From: JADHLI01 sp937988715
GTDB lineage: Bacteria > Pseudomonadota > Alphaproteobacteria > Puniceispirillales > Puniceispirillaceae
DNA length: 64,000 nt
NCBI GenBank assembly: GCA_937988715.1
Contig: CALKIF010000065.1
Coordinates: 1 to 64,000, forward strand
Direction: 5' to 3'
Below the pieces are notes generated by a model. The model was not told where the DNA came from and did not search any database. It saw only the letters and a list, made by a program, of their open reading frames with translations. The position numbers were made by a program, and so were the translations under genes. Shown piece after piece: positions 26,326-35,708 of this stretch. Position 1 is the stretch's first letter, and each line of letters begins with the position of its first letter.

Positions 26326-28966
26326 GCTCAGCTTTTAATTCATAGATCAGGCTGAGGGCCTCACGCGGGGACAGCGCATCAGGCTCAAGCGCGGTCAGCA
26401 TATCATCCAGCTGTTCAGAAACAGGCACACCGGCACCTGAAACCAGACTGTCATCACTTACCGGCGGATCAAATAGGGGCAGCATATCTGCTGTGCGGGT
26501 AGAGCCAAAGGACTGGGCTTCTAGCTGGCGGACAAGGCCTGCGGCCCGCTTTATCACAGCTGCCGGCAGGCCGGCCAGCTTGGCCACGTGCACGCCATAG
26601 GATTTATCCGCAGCCCCGGCAGCAACCTGATGCAGAAACACAATCTCGCCTTTCCATTCTTTGACCTGCATCGCATAAATCCTGAGCCTGTCCAGTTGAG
26701 CTTGCAAGCTGGTCAGTTCATGATAATGCGTGGCAAACAGGGTGCGGCAGCGATTTTTGTTGTGCAGATGCTCAAGACATGCCCAGGCAATCGCCAGGCC
26801 GTCCCAGGTTGCTGTGCCCCGGCCTATCTCATCAAGAATCACAAGAGACCTGTCTGTTGACTGATTGAGAATCGCCGCTGTTTCAACCATCTCAACCATG
26901 AAGGTTGACTGACCACGGGCCAGATCATCAGACGCGCCGACACGGCTGAACAGCTTGTCAATAATGCCGATTTCCGCCCGGTCAGCCGGCACATACAGAC
27001 CCGCCTGTGCCAGAATGGCAATATGGGCGTTCTGGCGCAGATAGGTTGATTTACCTGCCATATTCGGCCCGGTGAGAAGCCAGAGATTTGCCTGTTCTGA
27101 AAGCTGACAATCATTGGCAATAAACGGAGAAGATGTGGTCAGCATCTGCTCGACAACAGGATGGCGGCCAGCCTCTATCTGAAATGTTGTATCTTCCCTG
27201 AGGAACGGGCGGGTATAATTGTGCCGTTCAGCCAGGCGGGCCGTGGCATGGGCCACATCAAGACAGGCCAGCGCATGGGCTGCCTCAGCAATCTGTCCGG
27301 ACTGACGTTGAACCGCATCTGTCAGTTCAGCAAACAGCTCAAGCTCAAGAGCCACAGCCCGGTCCGCAGCCGTGCTCAGCTGCTTTTCCAGATCAGACAG
27401 CTCAGTGGTGGTGAACCGGACAGACTGGGCTGTGGTCTGCCGGTGAATAAACTGCTCATTGCTCAACAGCTTTTCACCATGGTTGGCCCGCACATCAATA
27501 TGATAGCCAAGCACATTATTATGTTTGATTTTCAGTGATGAAATAGCTGTTTCTTCGGCATATTTCGCCTGCAGACCCGCAATCAGACGGCGGCTTTCAT
27601 CACGCATCTGCCGCAGATTATCCAGCTGGCTGTCATATCCAGGCCGGATAAACCCGCCTTCTCTGGCCAGCAACGGCAACTCTTCACCAAGTGCAGGCAG
27701 AATCACATCACCCAGAGCGGCCGGGGCTTCGGCAAGCGCGCATAATCTGGCCATCTCAGCATTGAGCTCAATATGATCAGATGACAGACATGAGCTGGCA
27801 ATCCGCCGCGCCCCCAACAGCCCTTCAGCCAGACTGGCCAGATCACGCGGCCCGCCCCGGCCTGAGGCAATGCGGGATAATGATCTGTCCAGATCAGGAA
27901 TTTGTTTGAAATGATCAGATACCTGCTGACACAGCGCTGGTTGGTCTAAAAACCAATTCACAAGACCCAGCCTTTGTTCGATCTGTTGTCTGTCGGTAAG
28001 CGGTGCAGAAATCCGGCCATGTAACAACCGGGCCCCGGCGGCGGTACGGGTGAAATCAATCGCCTGCAGCAGACTGCCCGCCCGCTCGCCAGACAAGGTC
28101 TGGGTTAATTCAAGTGATTTGCGGGTGGCCGCATCAATATCCATAAAGGCCTGTTTGGACAGGCTGCACAAAGGGGCAAGCCGCGGCATCTGGTTCAGCT
28201 GTGTGCGCTGCAGATAAGCCAGCAACCCGCCGGCGGCCGACAACATGGGCGGGGTGAACTGGCCAAAACCCTGCAGGGTGGACACCCCATAAAATTCGCA
28301 CAGCCGGTCTGAGGCTTTTTTATGATCAAACAGGGCTGAGGGCTGGGGGCTGGCATGATAGGCGGTTTGCGCGGCCTGCAGGCGATCTGCCAGATCATCA
28401 GCATAAATCAGCTCAGCTGCCTGCAGACGAGCCAACAGCGTATCGATATCGCCATCACCGCAAGGCTGAACATAAAAATCACCTGTGGACATATCTGCCC
28501 AGGCAATCGCCAGATCAGCCGAAACCCGCCCGACAGCCACCAGAAAATTATGCTGATGAGCATTCAGCAAGCCATCTTCCTGGAGCGTGCCAGGCGTTAC
28601 AACCCTGACCACATCACGCGGAAGAGGCCCTTTACCGCCTCTTTTTTTAAACATCTCCGGCGTTTCAGATTGCTCGCAAATGGCGACTTTATGACCTTTC
28701 TGGATCAGCCGGGCCAGATAACCATCCATGGCATGGACCGGAACCCCGCACATGGCAATTTCACGATCTTCAATTTTGCCCCGATGGGTCAGGGCAATAC
28801 CCAAGGCCTGAGACGCAACTTCCGCATCATGAAAAAACATTTCATAAAAATCGCCCATCCTGTAAAACAACAGCATCTCCTGATAATGTTCTTTCACAGC
28901 AATATACTGCGCCATCATCGGGGTCAGTTTGGCCTGTTTTACTGATGTTATATCAAGTGCGTTCAT
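26306..28966 (-). CDS. mutS: DNA mismatch repair protein MutS
   Basis: Recognises mismatches and loops and recruits MutL. The mismatch-binding N-terminal domain has TPMMAQYIAVKEHYQEMLLF and the phenylalanine-containing RMGDFYEMFFHDAE. The connector, lever and clamp domains follow, then the ATPase with GPNMAGKSTYLRQ (about residue 640) and DEIGRGTATWDGLAIAWA, and a C-terminal dimerisation helix. Length 886 is typical. It heads the mutS-glnD-murJ run and is divergent from maeB across a 92-base gap. Confidence 0.98.
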   Translation of the reverse strand: MNALDITSVKQAKLTPMMAQYIAVKEHYQEMLLFYRMGDFYEMFFHDAEVASQALGIALTHRGKIEDREIAMCGVPVHAMDGYLARLIQKGHKVAICEQSETPEMFKKRGGKGPLPRDVVRVVTPGTLQEDGLLNAHQHNFLVAVGRVSADLAIAWADMSTGDFYVQPCGDGDIDTLLARLQAAELIYADDLADRLQAAQTAYHASPQPSALFDHKKASDRLCEFYGVSTLQGFGQFTPPMLSAAGGLLAYLQRTQLNQMPRLAPLCSLSKQAFMDIDAATRKSLELTQTLSGERAGSLLQAIDFTRTAAGARLLHGRISAPLTDRQQIEQRLGLVNWFLDQPALCQQVSDHFKQIPDLDRSLSRIASGRGGPRDLASLAEGLLGARRIASSCLSSDHIELNAEMARLCALAEAPAALGDVILPALGEELPLLAREGGFIRPGYDSQLDNLRQMRDESRRLIAGLQAKYAEETAISSLKIKHNNVLGYHIDVRANHGEKLLSNEQFIHRQTTAQSVRFTTTELSDLEKQLSTAADRAVALELELFAELTDAVQRQSGQIAEAAHALACLDVAHATARLAERHNYTRPFLREDTTFQIEAGRHPVVEQMLTTSSPFIANDCQLSEQANLWLLTGPNMAGKSTYLRQNAHIAILAQAGLYVPADRAEIGIIDKLFSRVGASDDLARGQSTFMVEMVETAAILNQSTDRSLVILDEIGRGTATWDGLAIAWACLEHLHNKNRCRTLFATHYHELTSLQAQLDRLRIYAMQVKEWKGEIVFLHQVAAGAADKSYGVHVAKLAGLPAAVIKRAAGLVRQLEAQSFGSTRTADMLPLFDPPVSDDSLVSGAGVPVSEQLDDMLTALEPDALSPREALSLIYELKAEHDKSGR

Positions 28967-29004
28967 CGGTTTTCATCTGGACTTGAATATCTGTGGCAAA
29001 GCAT

Positions 29005-29018
29005 TACGCTGTAGCGTA
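29005..29018. promoter_or_regulatory. 14-bp palindrome in the mutS-maeB divergent region
   Basis: TACGCT-GT-AGCGTA is a perfect inverted repeat with 6-base arms in the only non-coding space between divergent mutS and maeB, 39-54 bases from either start codon. The position suits an operator for a dimeric regulator, but I do not recognise the motif. Confidence 0.4.
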
Positions 29019-29058
29019 TCACTATACCCGTTTCTTTTAACTTCTGTAGCGGATTCCC

Positions 29059-31323
29059 ATGAAAAAGTCACTCAAACAGGATGCTTTGAATTTCCATTCA
29101 TCTGGACGTCCAGGCAAACTTGAGATTACACCAACCAAGCCTCTGACAACCCAGCGTGATCTTTCGCTTGCCTATTCCCCTGGCGTTGCTGAGCCGTGCC
29201 TTGCGATTGAAGCCTCACCAGACAAGGCCTATGACTATACCGCGAAAGGAAATCTGGTCGCGGTGATTTCTAACGGAACAGCGGTTCTTGGTCTTGGTAA
29301 TATCGGGGCCGGCGCATCAAAGCCCGTAATGGAAGGCAAGGCGGTTCTGTTCAAAAAATTTGCCGATATTGACGGTGTCGATCTGGAATTGGACACAGAA
29401 GATGTGGACCGGTTTGTTGAGGCTGTCAGCCTGCTGGGTCCTTCATTTGGAGGCATTAATTTAGAAGATATCAAATCACCTGAATGTTTCATCATTGAAC
29501 AACGCCTGCGCGAAATGATGGATATTCCGGTGTTTCATGATGATCAGCATGGTACAGCCATTATCGCGGCAGCCGGTTTGATCAACGCGCTTCATCTGAC
29601 CGGACGGGATTTAGCCGATATCACGGTTGTATCGAACGGTGCGGGGGCGGCCTCTATCGCCTGTGTTGAATTGATCAAGGCCATGGGCGTAAAGCATGAA
29701 AATGTGATTATGTGTGACCGTACCGGCGTTGTATATCAGGGCCGTGAAGAGGGTATGAACCAGTGGAAATCGGCTCATGCGGTAAAAACAGATGCCCGGA
29801 CATTGGCAGATGCCTTAAAAGGGGCAGATGTGTTTTTAGGCCTGTCTGCAGCGAAAGCGATGACCCCAGAGATGCTCAAATCCATGGCAGATCGCCCGAT
29901 TGTGTTCGCCATGGCCAATCCAGAGCCGGAAATTATGCCTGATGTGGCAAAAAAGGCCCGGCCTGATGCCATTATCGCGACCGGCCGGTCTGATTATCCG
30001 AACCAGGTGAATAATGTGCTTGGCTTTCCCTATATTTTCAGAGGGGCACTTGATGTGCGGGCAACAGCCATTAATGAGGATATGAAAATCGCCGCGGCCA
30101 ACGCCATTGCTATGCTGGCCAGAGAAGATGTGCCAGATGAGGTCAATAACGCCTATGCCGGAGAAAGCCTGCGCTATGGGGAAGATTACATCATCCCGGC
30201 GCCGTTTGATCCGCGCTTGATCTCGGCGGTTTCCTCTGCGGTTGCTGAAGCGGCGATGGCCTCTGGCGTGGCCAGAAAACCAATTGATGATCTTGAAGCC
30301 TATAAACGCGATTTGTCTGCCCGGCTTGATCCGACCGCCTCATTCTTGCAGGACGTGTTTGAGCGGATCACCCCTGAAAATAAACGCATTGTCTTTACCG
30401 AAGGTGAAGAAGAAGTATCTATCCGGGCGGCGCTGGCCTTCAGCAATTCCGGCTATGGTCATCCGGTCCTGCTGGGCCGGGAAGCCCGCATCAAACAGCG
30501 GATCGCGGATATGGGCCTGGATGGTGCAGATGTTCTGGAAATCATCAATGCCAAAATCTCAGATCATAATCAGGACTACATCCAGTTCCTGTATAAAAAA
30601 CTGCAGCGTCACGGCGTGTTGGAACGTGATTGCCAGCGTATGGTGAATCTGGACAGAAATGTGTTTGCCGCCTGTATGGTCGCAAATGGCCATGCTGATG
30701 CGCTGGTCACTGGCATGACCCGTTCGTTCCAGGCCAGCTTTGAACATGTCACCCGTGTTATAGGCCCGAAAAAAGGCAAGGAATTTATCACCACATCCAT
30801 GCTGATTTCACGTGGGCGGACAGTCTTTATGGGGGATACGTCAATTCATGAACGCCCGTCTGGCGAGCAGATGGCCAATATTGCTGAGGTGATTGCTGAG
30901 AAAGCCCGGTCAATGGGGCATACCCCGCGCGTGGCGTTTTTGTCGTTTTCCAATTTTGGCAATCCAGACAGCGCCATCACGCAAACCGCAAGAGACGCGG
31001 TAGCTGTTCTGGATGAACGGAAGGTCGATTTTGAATATGAAGGCGAAATGACGGCTGATATCGCTCTTGATTATGAGCTGATGCAAGCCCGTTATCCGTT
31101 TTCACGGCTGAAAGGCCCGGCAAATATTCTGGTGATGCCCGGGCTGCATTCAGCGAATATTTCGTTTAAGCTGATGCAGCAGCTTGGCGGTGGTTCGGTG
31201 ATCGGACCGATGATCCTGAACGCAGAATTCCCGTTCCAGATTATCCCGATGAGCGCGTCAGTCAGCGATTTGGTCAACGCTGCTGCCCTGGCCGCTTATG
31301 AATCGCTGGCTGGGCATGACTAG
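29059..31323 (+). CDS. maeB: NADP-dependent malic enzyme with phosphotransacetylase-like domain
   Basis: Converts malate to pyruvate and CO2 with NADP+. The 754-residue protein combines a malic enzyme (about 1-430: SLAYSPGVAEPCLAI, VFHDDQHGTAIIAAAGLINAL, VVSNGAGAASIACVEL) with a C-terminal phosphotransacetylase-like domain (about 435-754: ITPENKRIVFTEGEEE, VTGMTRSFQASFEHV). The second domain is thought to be regulatory rather than catalytic. This fused form is standard in proteobacteria. It is followed by phoR after 22 bases and may share its transcript. Confidence 0.97.
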   Translation: MKKSLKQDALNFHSSGRPGKLEITPTKPLTTQRDLSLAYSPGVAEPCLAIEASPDKAYDYTAKGNLVAVISNGTAVLGLGNIGAGASKPVMEGKAVLFKKFADIDGVDLELDTEDVDRFVEAVSLLGPSFGGINLEDIKSPECFIIEQRLREMMDIPVFHDDQHGTAIIAAAGLINALHLTGRDLADITVVSNGAGAASIACVELIKAMGVKHENVIMCDRTGVVYQGREEGMNQWKSAHAVKTDARTLADALKGADVFLGLSAAKAMTPEMLKSMADRPIVFAMANPEPEIMPDVAKKARPDAIIATGRSDYPNQVNNVLGFPYIFRGALDVRATAINEDMKIAAANAIAMLAREDVPDEVNNAYAGESLRYGEDYIIPAPFDPRLISAVSSAVAEAAMASGVARKPIDDLEAYKRDLSARLDPTASFLQDVFERITPENKRIVFTEGEEEVSIRAALAFSNSGYGHPVLLGREARIKQRIADMGLDGADVLEIINAKISDHNQDYIQFLYKKLQRHGVLERDCQRMVNLDRNVFAACMVANGHADALVTGMTRSFQASFEHVTRVIGPKKGKEFITTSMLISRGRTVFMGDTSIHERPSGEQMANIAEVIAEKARSMGHTPRVAFLSFSNFGNPDSAITQTARDAVAVLDERKVDFEYEGEMTADIALDYELMQARYPFSRLKGPANILVMPGLHSANISFKLMQQLGGGSVIGPMILNAEFPFQIIPMSASVSDLVNAAALAAYESLAGHD

Positions 31324-31345
31324 ATAGAGCTGAGCCAGGATTTTA

Positions 31346-32806
31346 ATGACGCAAACCAGAGCAGAACAATTTGCAGTCTTCTTTCGGCTGTTGCGGATCA
31401 GCTCTGGTTTTTTTCTGGCTCTGTTCATCCTGCTGTTATGGGGACGGCTTGAGCTGATTGATGTTCTTCTGATCAGTTTAGCCGGGGCGTCTGTCTGCTG
31501 GTTTCTGCTTTCAAATGACCAGCAGATTATCCGCGCCCTGCGTCAGTATTTCCGGCATAAAGCCAGCAGCAACAGCCCGGCTGAGGCCACCCCGACATCA
31601 AACCTGATGTTCAGCGAAACCACGTCAACATCAGACATATCAGAACTTCTCTGGCTGGTGTCCAGTGCCGAAAAACAGGCCAGCTCCTCCTATAAGCAGC
31701 TGAAATTCAGTAATGAATATCTGTATGATGTCCTGCATCAGCTGCCGCTTCCCCTTATTCTTCTGGATAATCGGGGGCATGTTCAGGAATTCAATGAACG
31801 GGCCAAGATTTTATTTGGTCACCTGCAGCAGAACAAGCCTATCGCCTTTGTCATCCGCAACAACAGCCTGATTGAAACCATCAATCAGGTCATTGACGGC
31901 GGCACAGGCCTGACCGAAACACAGCTGACTCTGGCCCGGCCGGATAAACAGCATTTTTCAGTGATTATATCCAGCTTTCTGGTTGAAGAAAAAAGCCGGA
32001 CAGCGGTGATGTTCATTGACCGGACAGCCGCCCTTGAAGCTGAAAAGATGCGCACGGAATTTGTGGCCAATGTCAGCCACGAGCTGCGTACGCCTCTCAC
32101 TTCTATCATGGGGTTTGTTGAGACCCTTCAGGGACCAGCAGGAGAGGATCAGGCCACGCGTGAAAAATTTTTAAAGATTCTGCTGCAACAGTCACAGCGC
32201 ATGCTTCGGCTTGTTTCTGATCAGCTGTCCTTATCAAAAATTGAACGCAGCGATTTTGTTTCCCCGACAGCGCAAGCCAACTTAACTCAGGCCGTAGAAC
32301 GTGTGCGGGTGGCCCTTGATCACCAGATCAAAACAACTGATGTGACAGTGAATATAGACATGCCGGCAACACCTGTTATTGTTGCCGGCGTATTGGATGA
32401 GCTGATCCAGATGATCCAGAACCTGACTGAAAATGCGATCCGCTATGGCCGACAGAACGGACAGGTTGATCTGACCATCAAGCCGGATGTCACGCATGAT
32501 GCTCTGCCGGGGATCGCTTTGGCCAGCATCTGTGTTGCTGATAACGGAGACGGGATTGCCCCGAACCATCTGCCCCGGTTAACAGAACGGTTTTACCGGG
32601 TGGATAAAGGTCGTTCACGCGAAATGGGCGGAACCGGCCTGGGTCTGGCGATTGTCAAACATATTGTCAGCCGTCATCGTGGCCATCTAGAGATCACCTC
32701 TGAATTAGGGCAGGGATCACAATTTACGATTTATCTGCCATGCAAGACGGCGTCTGCTGATCAGGTGGAGCCGCTGAAACACATTGTCACAAAGACGTCA
32801 CATTAA
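31346..32806 (+). CDS. phoR: PhoR-like sensor histidine kinase
   Basis: Two N-terminal membrane helices (about 14-32 and 36-56) lie close together with almost no periplasmic loop, as in PhoR. A PAS-like domain (about 115-215, LPLILLDNRGHVQEFNERA) and a HisKA domain with the phospho-accepting His245 in FVANVSHELRTPLTS follow. The HATPase domain has TENAIRYGRQNG, DNGDGIAPNHLPRLTERFY and GGTGLGLAIVKHI. Pairing with the phoB-like gene 92 bases downstream supports the name. No pst or phoU gene is nearby, so the phosphate role is inferred from kinase type only. Confidence 0.85.
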   Translation: MTQTRAEQFAVFFRLLRISSGFFLALFILLLWGRLELIDVLLISLAGASVCWFLLSNDQQIIRALRQYFRHKASSNSPAEATPTSNLMFSETTSTSDISELLWLVSSAEKQASSSYKQLKFSNEYLYDVLHQLPLPLILLDNRGHVQEFNERAKILFGHLQQNKPIAFVIRNNSLIETINQVIDGGTGLTETQLTLARPDKQHFSVIISSFLVEEKSRTAVMFIDRTAALEAEKMRTEFVANVSHELRTPLTSIMGFVETLQGPAGEDQATREKFLKILLQQSQRMLRLVSDQLSLSKIERSDFVSPTAQANLTQAVERVRVALDHQIKTTDVTVNIDMPATPVIVAGVLDELIQMIQNLTENAIRYGRQNGQVDLTIKPDVTHDALPGIALASICVADNGDGIAPNHLPRLTERFYRVDKGRSREMGGTGLGLAIVKHIVSRHRGHLEITSELGQGSQFTIYLPCKTASADQVEPLKHIVTKTSH

Positions 32807-32897
32807 TCACTTAAACAAAGATGAGTTAAATGAAGGGGCCGGTGAAACCTGAGAGGTGGCGGTATTGTGGAAACCAGACAGGCAAGAGGGGATTGAG

Positions 32898-33611
32898 ATG
32901 AGCCGCCCGACAGCTGTTCATCAAAAAACAGTCCTTATTATTGAGGATGAAGAGGATATCCAGATCCTGCTGGAGTATAACCTGCGCGAGGAAGGCTTTA
33001 GCATCTTGCAGGCCACAGATGGTGAAGAAGGCCTGTTGCAGGCCGTTGAATATCGCCCTGATCTGATTTTGCTTGATTGGATGCTGCCGCTTTTGTCTGG
33101 CCTTGAAGTTCTGCGCCAGCTGCGGGCCCATCCCGACACCAGAGACATTCCGGTGATTATGCTGACTGCCAAAGGTGAAGAAACAGACCGGCTGCGCGGG
33201 CTTGATGGCGGGGCGGATGATTATATAACCAAACCGTTCAGCCCGGCTGAATTGCTGGCCCGGGCCAGAGCCCTGCTTCGCCGAACAACAGGCGGTCATA
33301 CCACCATTTTAAGCTATAAAGATATCGAAATGGATCTGGAAAAAAAGCGGGTCACCCGGGACCAGAAGCCAATTCATCTTGGACCAACCGAATTTCGTCT
33401 ACTGGAGCATTTTCTGCGCAATCAGGAGCGGGTCTATTCACGCAGCCAGTTGCTGGATCATGTGTGGGGAGATGATGTGTATGTTGAGCTGAGAACAGTA
33501 GATGTCCATATCCGTCGTCTGCGCCGGGCGCTGAATATCAACAACAAGCCTGACCTCATCCGCACCGTGCGCTCTATGGGATATGCGCTGGAAGCTGAGA
33601 AGCCGTCATAA
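32898..33611 (+). CDS. phoB: PhoB-like response regulator
   Basis: OmpR-family regulator of 237 residues. The receiver domain has IIEDEEDIQILLEYNL, the phosphorylatable Asp60 in LILLDWMLPLLSG, the switch VIMLTAKGEETD, and a lysine in DYITKPFSPAELLARA. The winged-helix domain has LGPTEFRLLEHFLRN, SRSQLLDHVWGDDVYVELRTVDVHIRRLR and the terminal RTVRSMGYAL, very like PhoB. The frame opens 14 codons earlier at a GTG, but ATG 32898 has GAGGGGAT upstream. The order phoR-phoB without pst/phoU is unusual for the class, where these genes commonly lie together. Confidence 0.87.
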   Translation: MSRPTAVHQKTVLIIEDEEDIQILLEYNLREEGFSILQATDGEEGLLQAVEYRPDLILLDWMLPLLSGLEVLRQLRAHPDTRDIPVIMLTAKGEETDRLRGLDGGADDYITKPFSPAELLARARALLRRTTGGHTTILSYKDIEMDLEKKRVTRDQKPIHLGPTEFRLLEHFLRNQERVYSRSQLLDHVWGDDVYVELRTVDVHIRRLRRALNINNKPDLIRTVRSMGYALEAEKPS

Positions 33612-33741
33612 GATAGACGCCGGCTATTCATCGATAAAAACACCGCCTTCTTTTTCAAAGCAGATGGCCCTGAATTCGCTTTCTTTTCTGGTCAAGATGA
33701 CGATAATGGGGTGGGTTGTTGTGGTTGTTCAGGGCAGATAC

Positions 33742-34392
33742 ATGTTATTTATTCCTGCCGGTTTTCACTTTCGCTTTGCATCGTCTGTTCTGGGAATAGC
33801 GCTGCTTGGCCTGTCTGCCTGCCAGCCTGTATTCCAGGCCCAGACCGGCCGTACAGTTCCGGTTGTCTTTCCAGCAGAATCCCAAACCGGGCCCGTAAGC
33901 CAGGCCGAAAATGAAGCCGATGATCTTACCCCTTCATCAACCCTGCTGACAGAAGAAGAAGCATCAGCAGAACCGGTTGAAGCCACAGCCGTGCTGATCC
34001 CGCACACAGACCCTGTTCAAGAGGACCAGACACCCGTACAAAGCGAGAGCCAGACAGATGAGGCGGTTATCGTGATCAGCCGGTCACCGCCGCCAGCACA
34101 ACCTGTTGTGCTGCCTGCGTTTAATCCGGCTGACTTGGTTGGTAAATCACAATCATTTGTCAATGCACAGTTCGGCCAGGCTGATTTCAGCCGTACAGAA
34201 GGCGTTATTCATGTTCTGCAATATCGCCAGCCAGATTGTGTGATTGACCTGTTTATTTCTGTCGCCGGTACCGCGCAGACCCCGCCACCTGCAGAAGCCA
34301 AAATCATCGACTGGGCCATGCGGGAACGCACCGTCAATCAGGCTCTTGATCTGACCTTATGCCAGCAGCAGTTTTTTGACCGGAAGCTGTAA
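33742..34392 (+). CDS. Predicted lipoprotein of unknown function
   Basis: I do not recognise this 216-residue protein. It has a lipoprotein signal (hydrophobic core FASSVLGIALLG with lipobox LSAC, cysteine at about residue 26). A long acidic, Pro/Thr/Glu-rich disordered stretch follows (about 30-125). The small C-terminal domain (about 130-215) has LVGKSQSFVNAQFGQADF and two cysteines, in QPDCVIDLFI and LTLCQQQFF, which may form a disulfide. That segment resembles SmpA/BamE-like or other small periplasmic folds only loosely. The frame is open upstream into phoB, but ATG 33742 gives the signal peptide. It lies after phoB and converges with nth. Confidence 0.75.
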   Translation: MLFIPAGFHFRFASSVLGIALLGLSACQPVFQAQTGRTVPVVFPAESQTGPVSQAENEADDLTPSSTLLTEEEASAEPVEATAVLIPHTDPVQEDQTPVQSESQTDEAVIVISRSPPPAQPVVLPAFNPADLVGKSQSFVNAQFGQADFSRTEGVIHVLQYRQPDCVIDLFISVAGTAQTPPPAEAKIIDWAMRERTVNQALDLTLCQQQFFDRKL

Positions 34393-34413
34393 GCAGCCTG
34401 GTATCTGCCTCAG

Positions 34414-35058
34414 TCAGCCTGTTTTCTTGCTGAATAGACAGAATGATCTGATCTGACAGTCCGCACAATCTGGCTTACGGGCTTTGCACACATACCGTCC
34501 ATGCAAAATCAGCCAGTGATGAGCCCCTTTTTTATAGGCTTGCGGTACCCGGCGCAGCAGCTCTTTTTCAACGGCATCGGGTGTTTTGCCGGGGGCCAGG
34601 CCTGTTCTGTTGCCGACCCTGAAGATATGCGTATCCACCGCAATGGTCGGCTCACCAAAGGCCTCATTCAAAACCACATTTGCCGTTTTGCGCCCCACGC
34701 CCGGCAAGGCTTCTAATGCCTCTCTGTCTTGAGGGACCTGACCATCATGCTGATCAATCAGGATTTGTGATAACTTCATCACATTCTGGGCTTTGGTGTT
34801 AAACAGGCCAATCGTCTTGATATGTGCCCTGACAGACTCCAGCCCCAGCCCGACCATCGCTTCTGGTGTATCTGCAGCCGCAAACAGGCCCTTGGTCGCT
34901 TTATTGACGCCCACATCTGTTGCCTGTGCAGACAACACCACAGCCACCAACAGCGTATAGGGATTTGTGAAGGTTAATTCGGTTTGCGGGTCCGGATTTG
35001 TCTGACTGAGCAGACGGAACACCTCATCAATATCTGATAGACGCATTTTGCGCGGCAT
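34414..35058 (-). CDS. nth: Endonuclease III
   Basis: Base-excision DNA glycosylase/AP lyase acting on oxidised pyrimidines. The 214-residue helix-hairpin-helix protein has NPYTLLVAVVLSAQATDVGVN, the HhH LPGVGRKTANVVLNEAFG with the catalytic lysine (about residue 121), and the aspartate in IAVDTHIFRVGNR. The C-terminal 4Fe-4S loop C-x6-C-x2-C-x5-C is complete. It is divergent from the DUF2244 gene across 77 bases; this pairing is frequent in alphaproteobacteria. Confidence 0.97.
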   Translation of the reverse strand: MPRKMRLSDIDEVFRLLSQTNPDPQTELTFTNPYTLLVAVVLSAQATDVGVNKATKGLFAAADTPEAMVGLGLESVRAHIKTIGLFNTKAQNVMKLSQILIDQHDGQVPQDREALEALPGVGRKTANVVLNEAFGEPTIAVDTHIFRVGNRTGLAPGKTPDAVEKELLRRVPQAYKKGAHHWLILHGRYVCKARKPDCADCQIRSFCLFSKKTG

Positions 35059-35135
35059 TTTGAGCTCTTTTCACTTTCGGCACGTATTCTTATACATAGA
35101 GAAGATGACTATAGTGTCCATAGCCTGGGCCAGCC

Positions 35136-35693
35136 ATGAATAAAGTAAGTATCACTGAAGAGAATATGTCTGCAAAGCACCCCCCACAACACAGATGGTA
35201 TCATGACACGACAGAGACCGGGGCAGAAGCTATTGTGATCACGCTGTGGCCCTACCGGTCACTGTCTTTACGCGGGTTTCAGATTTTCATTGCTGTTCTG
35301 GCCAGTCTGATGAGCCTGATTGGTCTGGGATTTTATCTGCTCGGGGCCTGGCCTGTGATCGGTTTTCTGGGTCTGGAGATTCTGGTTGTCTGGTATGCGT
35401 TCAAATGGAATTACAGATCAGGCCAGCTGGTTGAAACAGTCGCGATCAGCCCGCAACAGGTGGATGTGACCCGGACCGACTGGCGGGGGCGCACAACAAC
35501 AGTCCGGTTGAACGGGGCCTGGATTAAAGCAGAGTTGGACATGCAAGAAAAAAAGCGAGAACGGTTATATCTGCGCCAGCATGCACGCAAACTGGAAATA
35601 GGTGCCTTTATGCCGCCGTCTGAAAAACCGTCTCTTGCAAAAGCACTGAACGCGGCCTTTTCCCGCCTGCGTTATGAGGCAAACAGCGCCTGA
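35136..35693 (+). CDS. DUF2244 integral membrane protein
   Basis: A 185-residue protein with two membrane helices (about 48-68 and 72-92: IFIAVLASLMSLIGLGFYLL and WPVIGFLGLEILVVWYAF). They are preceded by ITLWPYRSLSLRGF and followed by a soluble domain with VTRTDWRGRTTTVRLNG and a LYLRQHARKLEIGAFMPP block. That is the DUF2244 pattern, of unknown function. The start may be ATG 35136 or the internal ATG 35166, which has AAGAG close upstream. Its position beside nth is conserved. It converges with dapB with only 15 bases between stops. Confidence 0.85.
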   Translation: MNKVSITEENMSAKHPPQHRWYHDTTETGAEAIVITLWPYRSLSLRGFQIFIAVLASLMSLIGLGFYLLGAWPVIGFLGLEILVVWYAFKWNYRSGQLVETVAISPQQVDVTRTDWRGRTTTVRLNGAWIKAELDMQEKKRERLYLRQHARKLEIGAFMPPSEKPSLAKALNAAFSRLRYEANSA

Positions 35694-35708
35694 GGCTGGT
35701 CACCTCTA

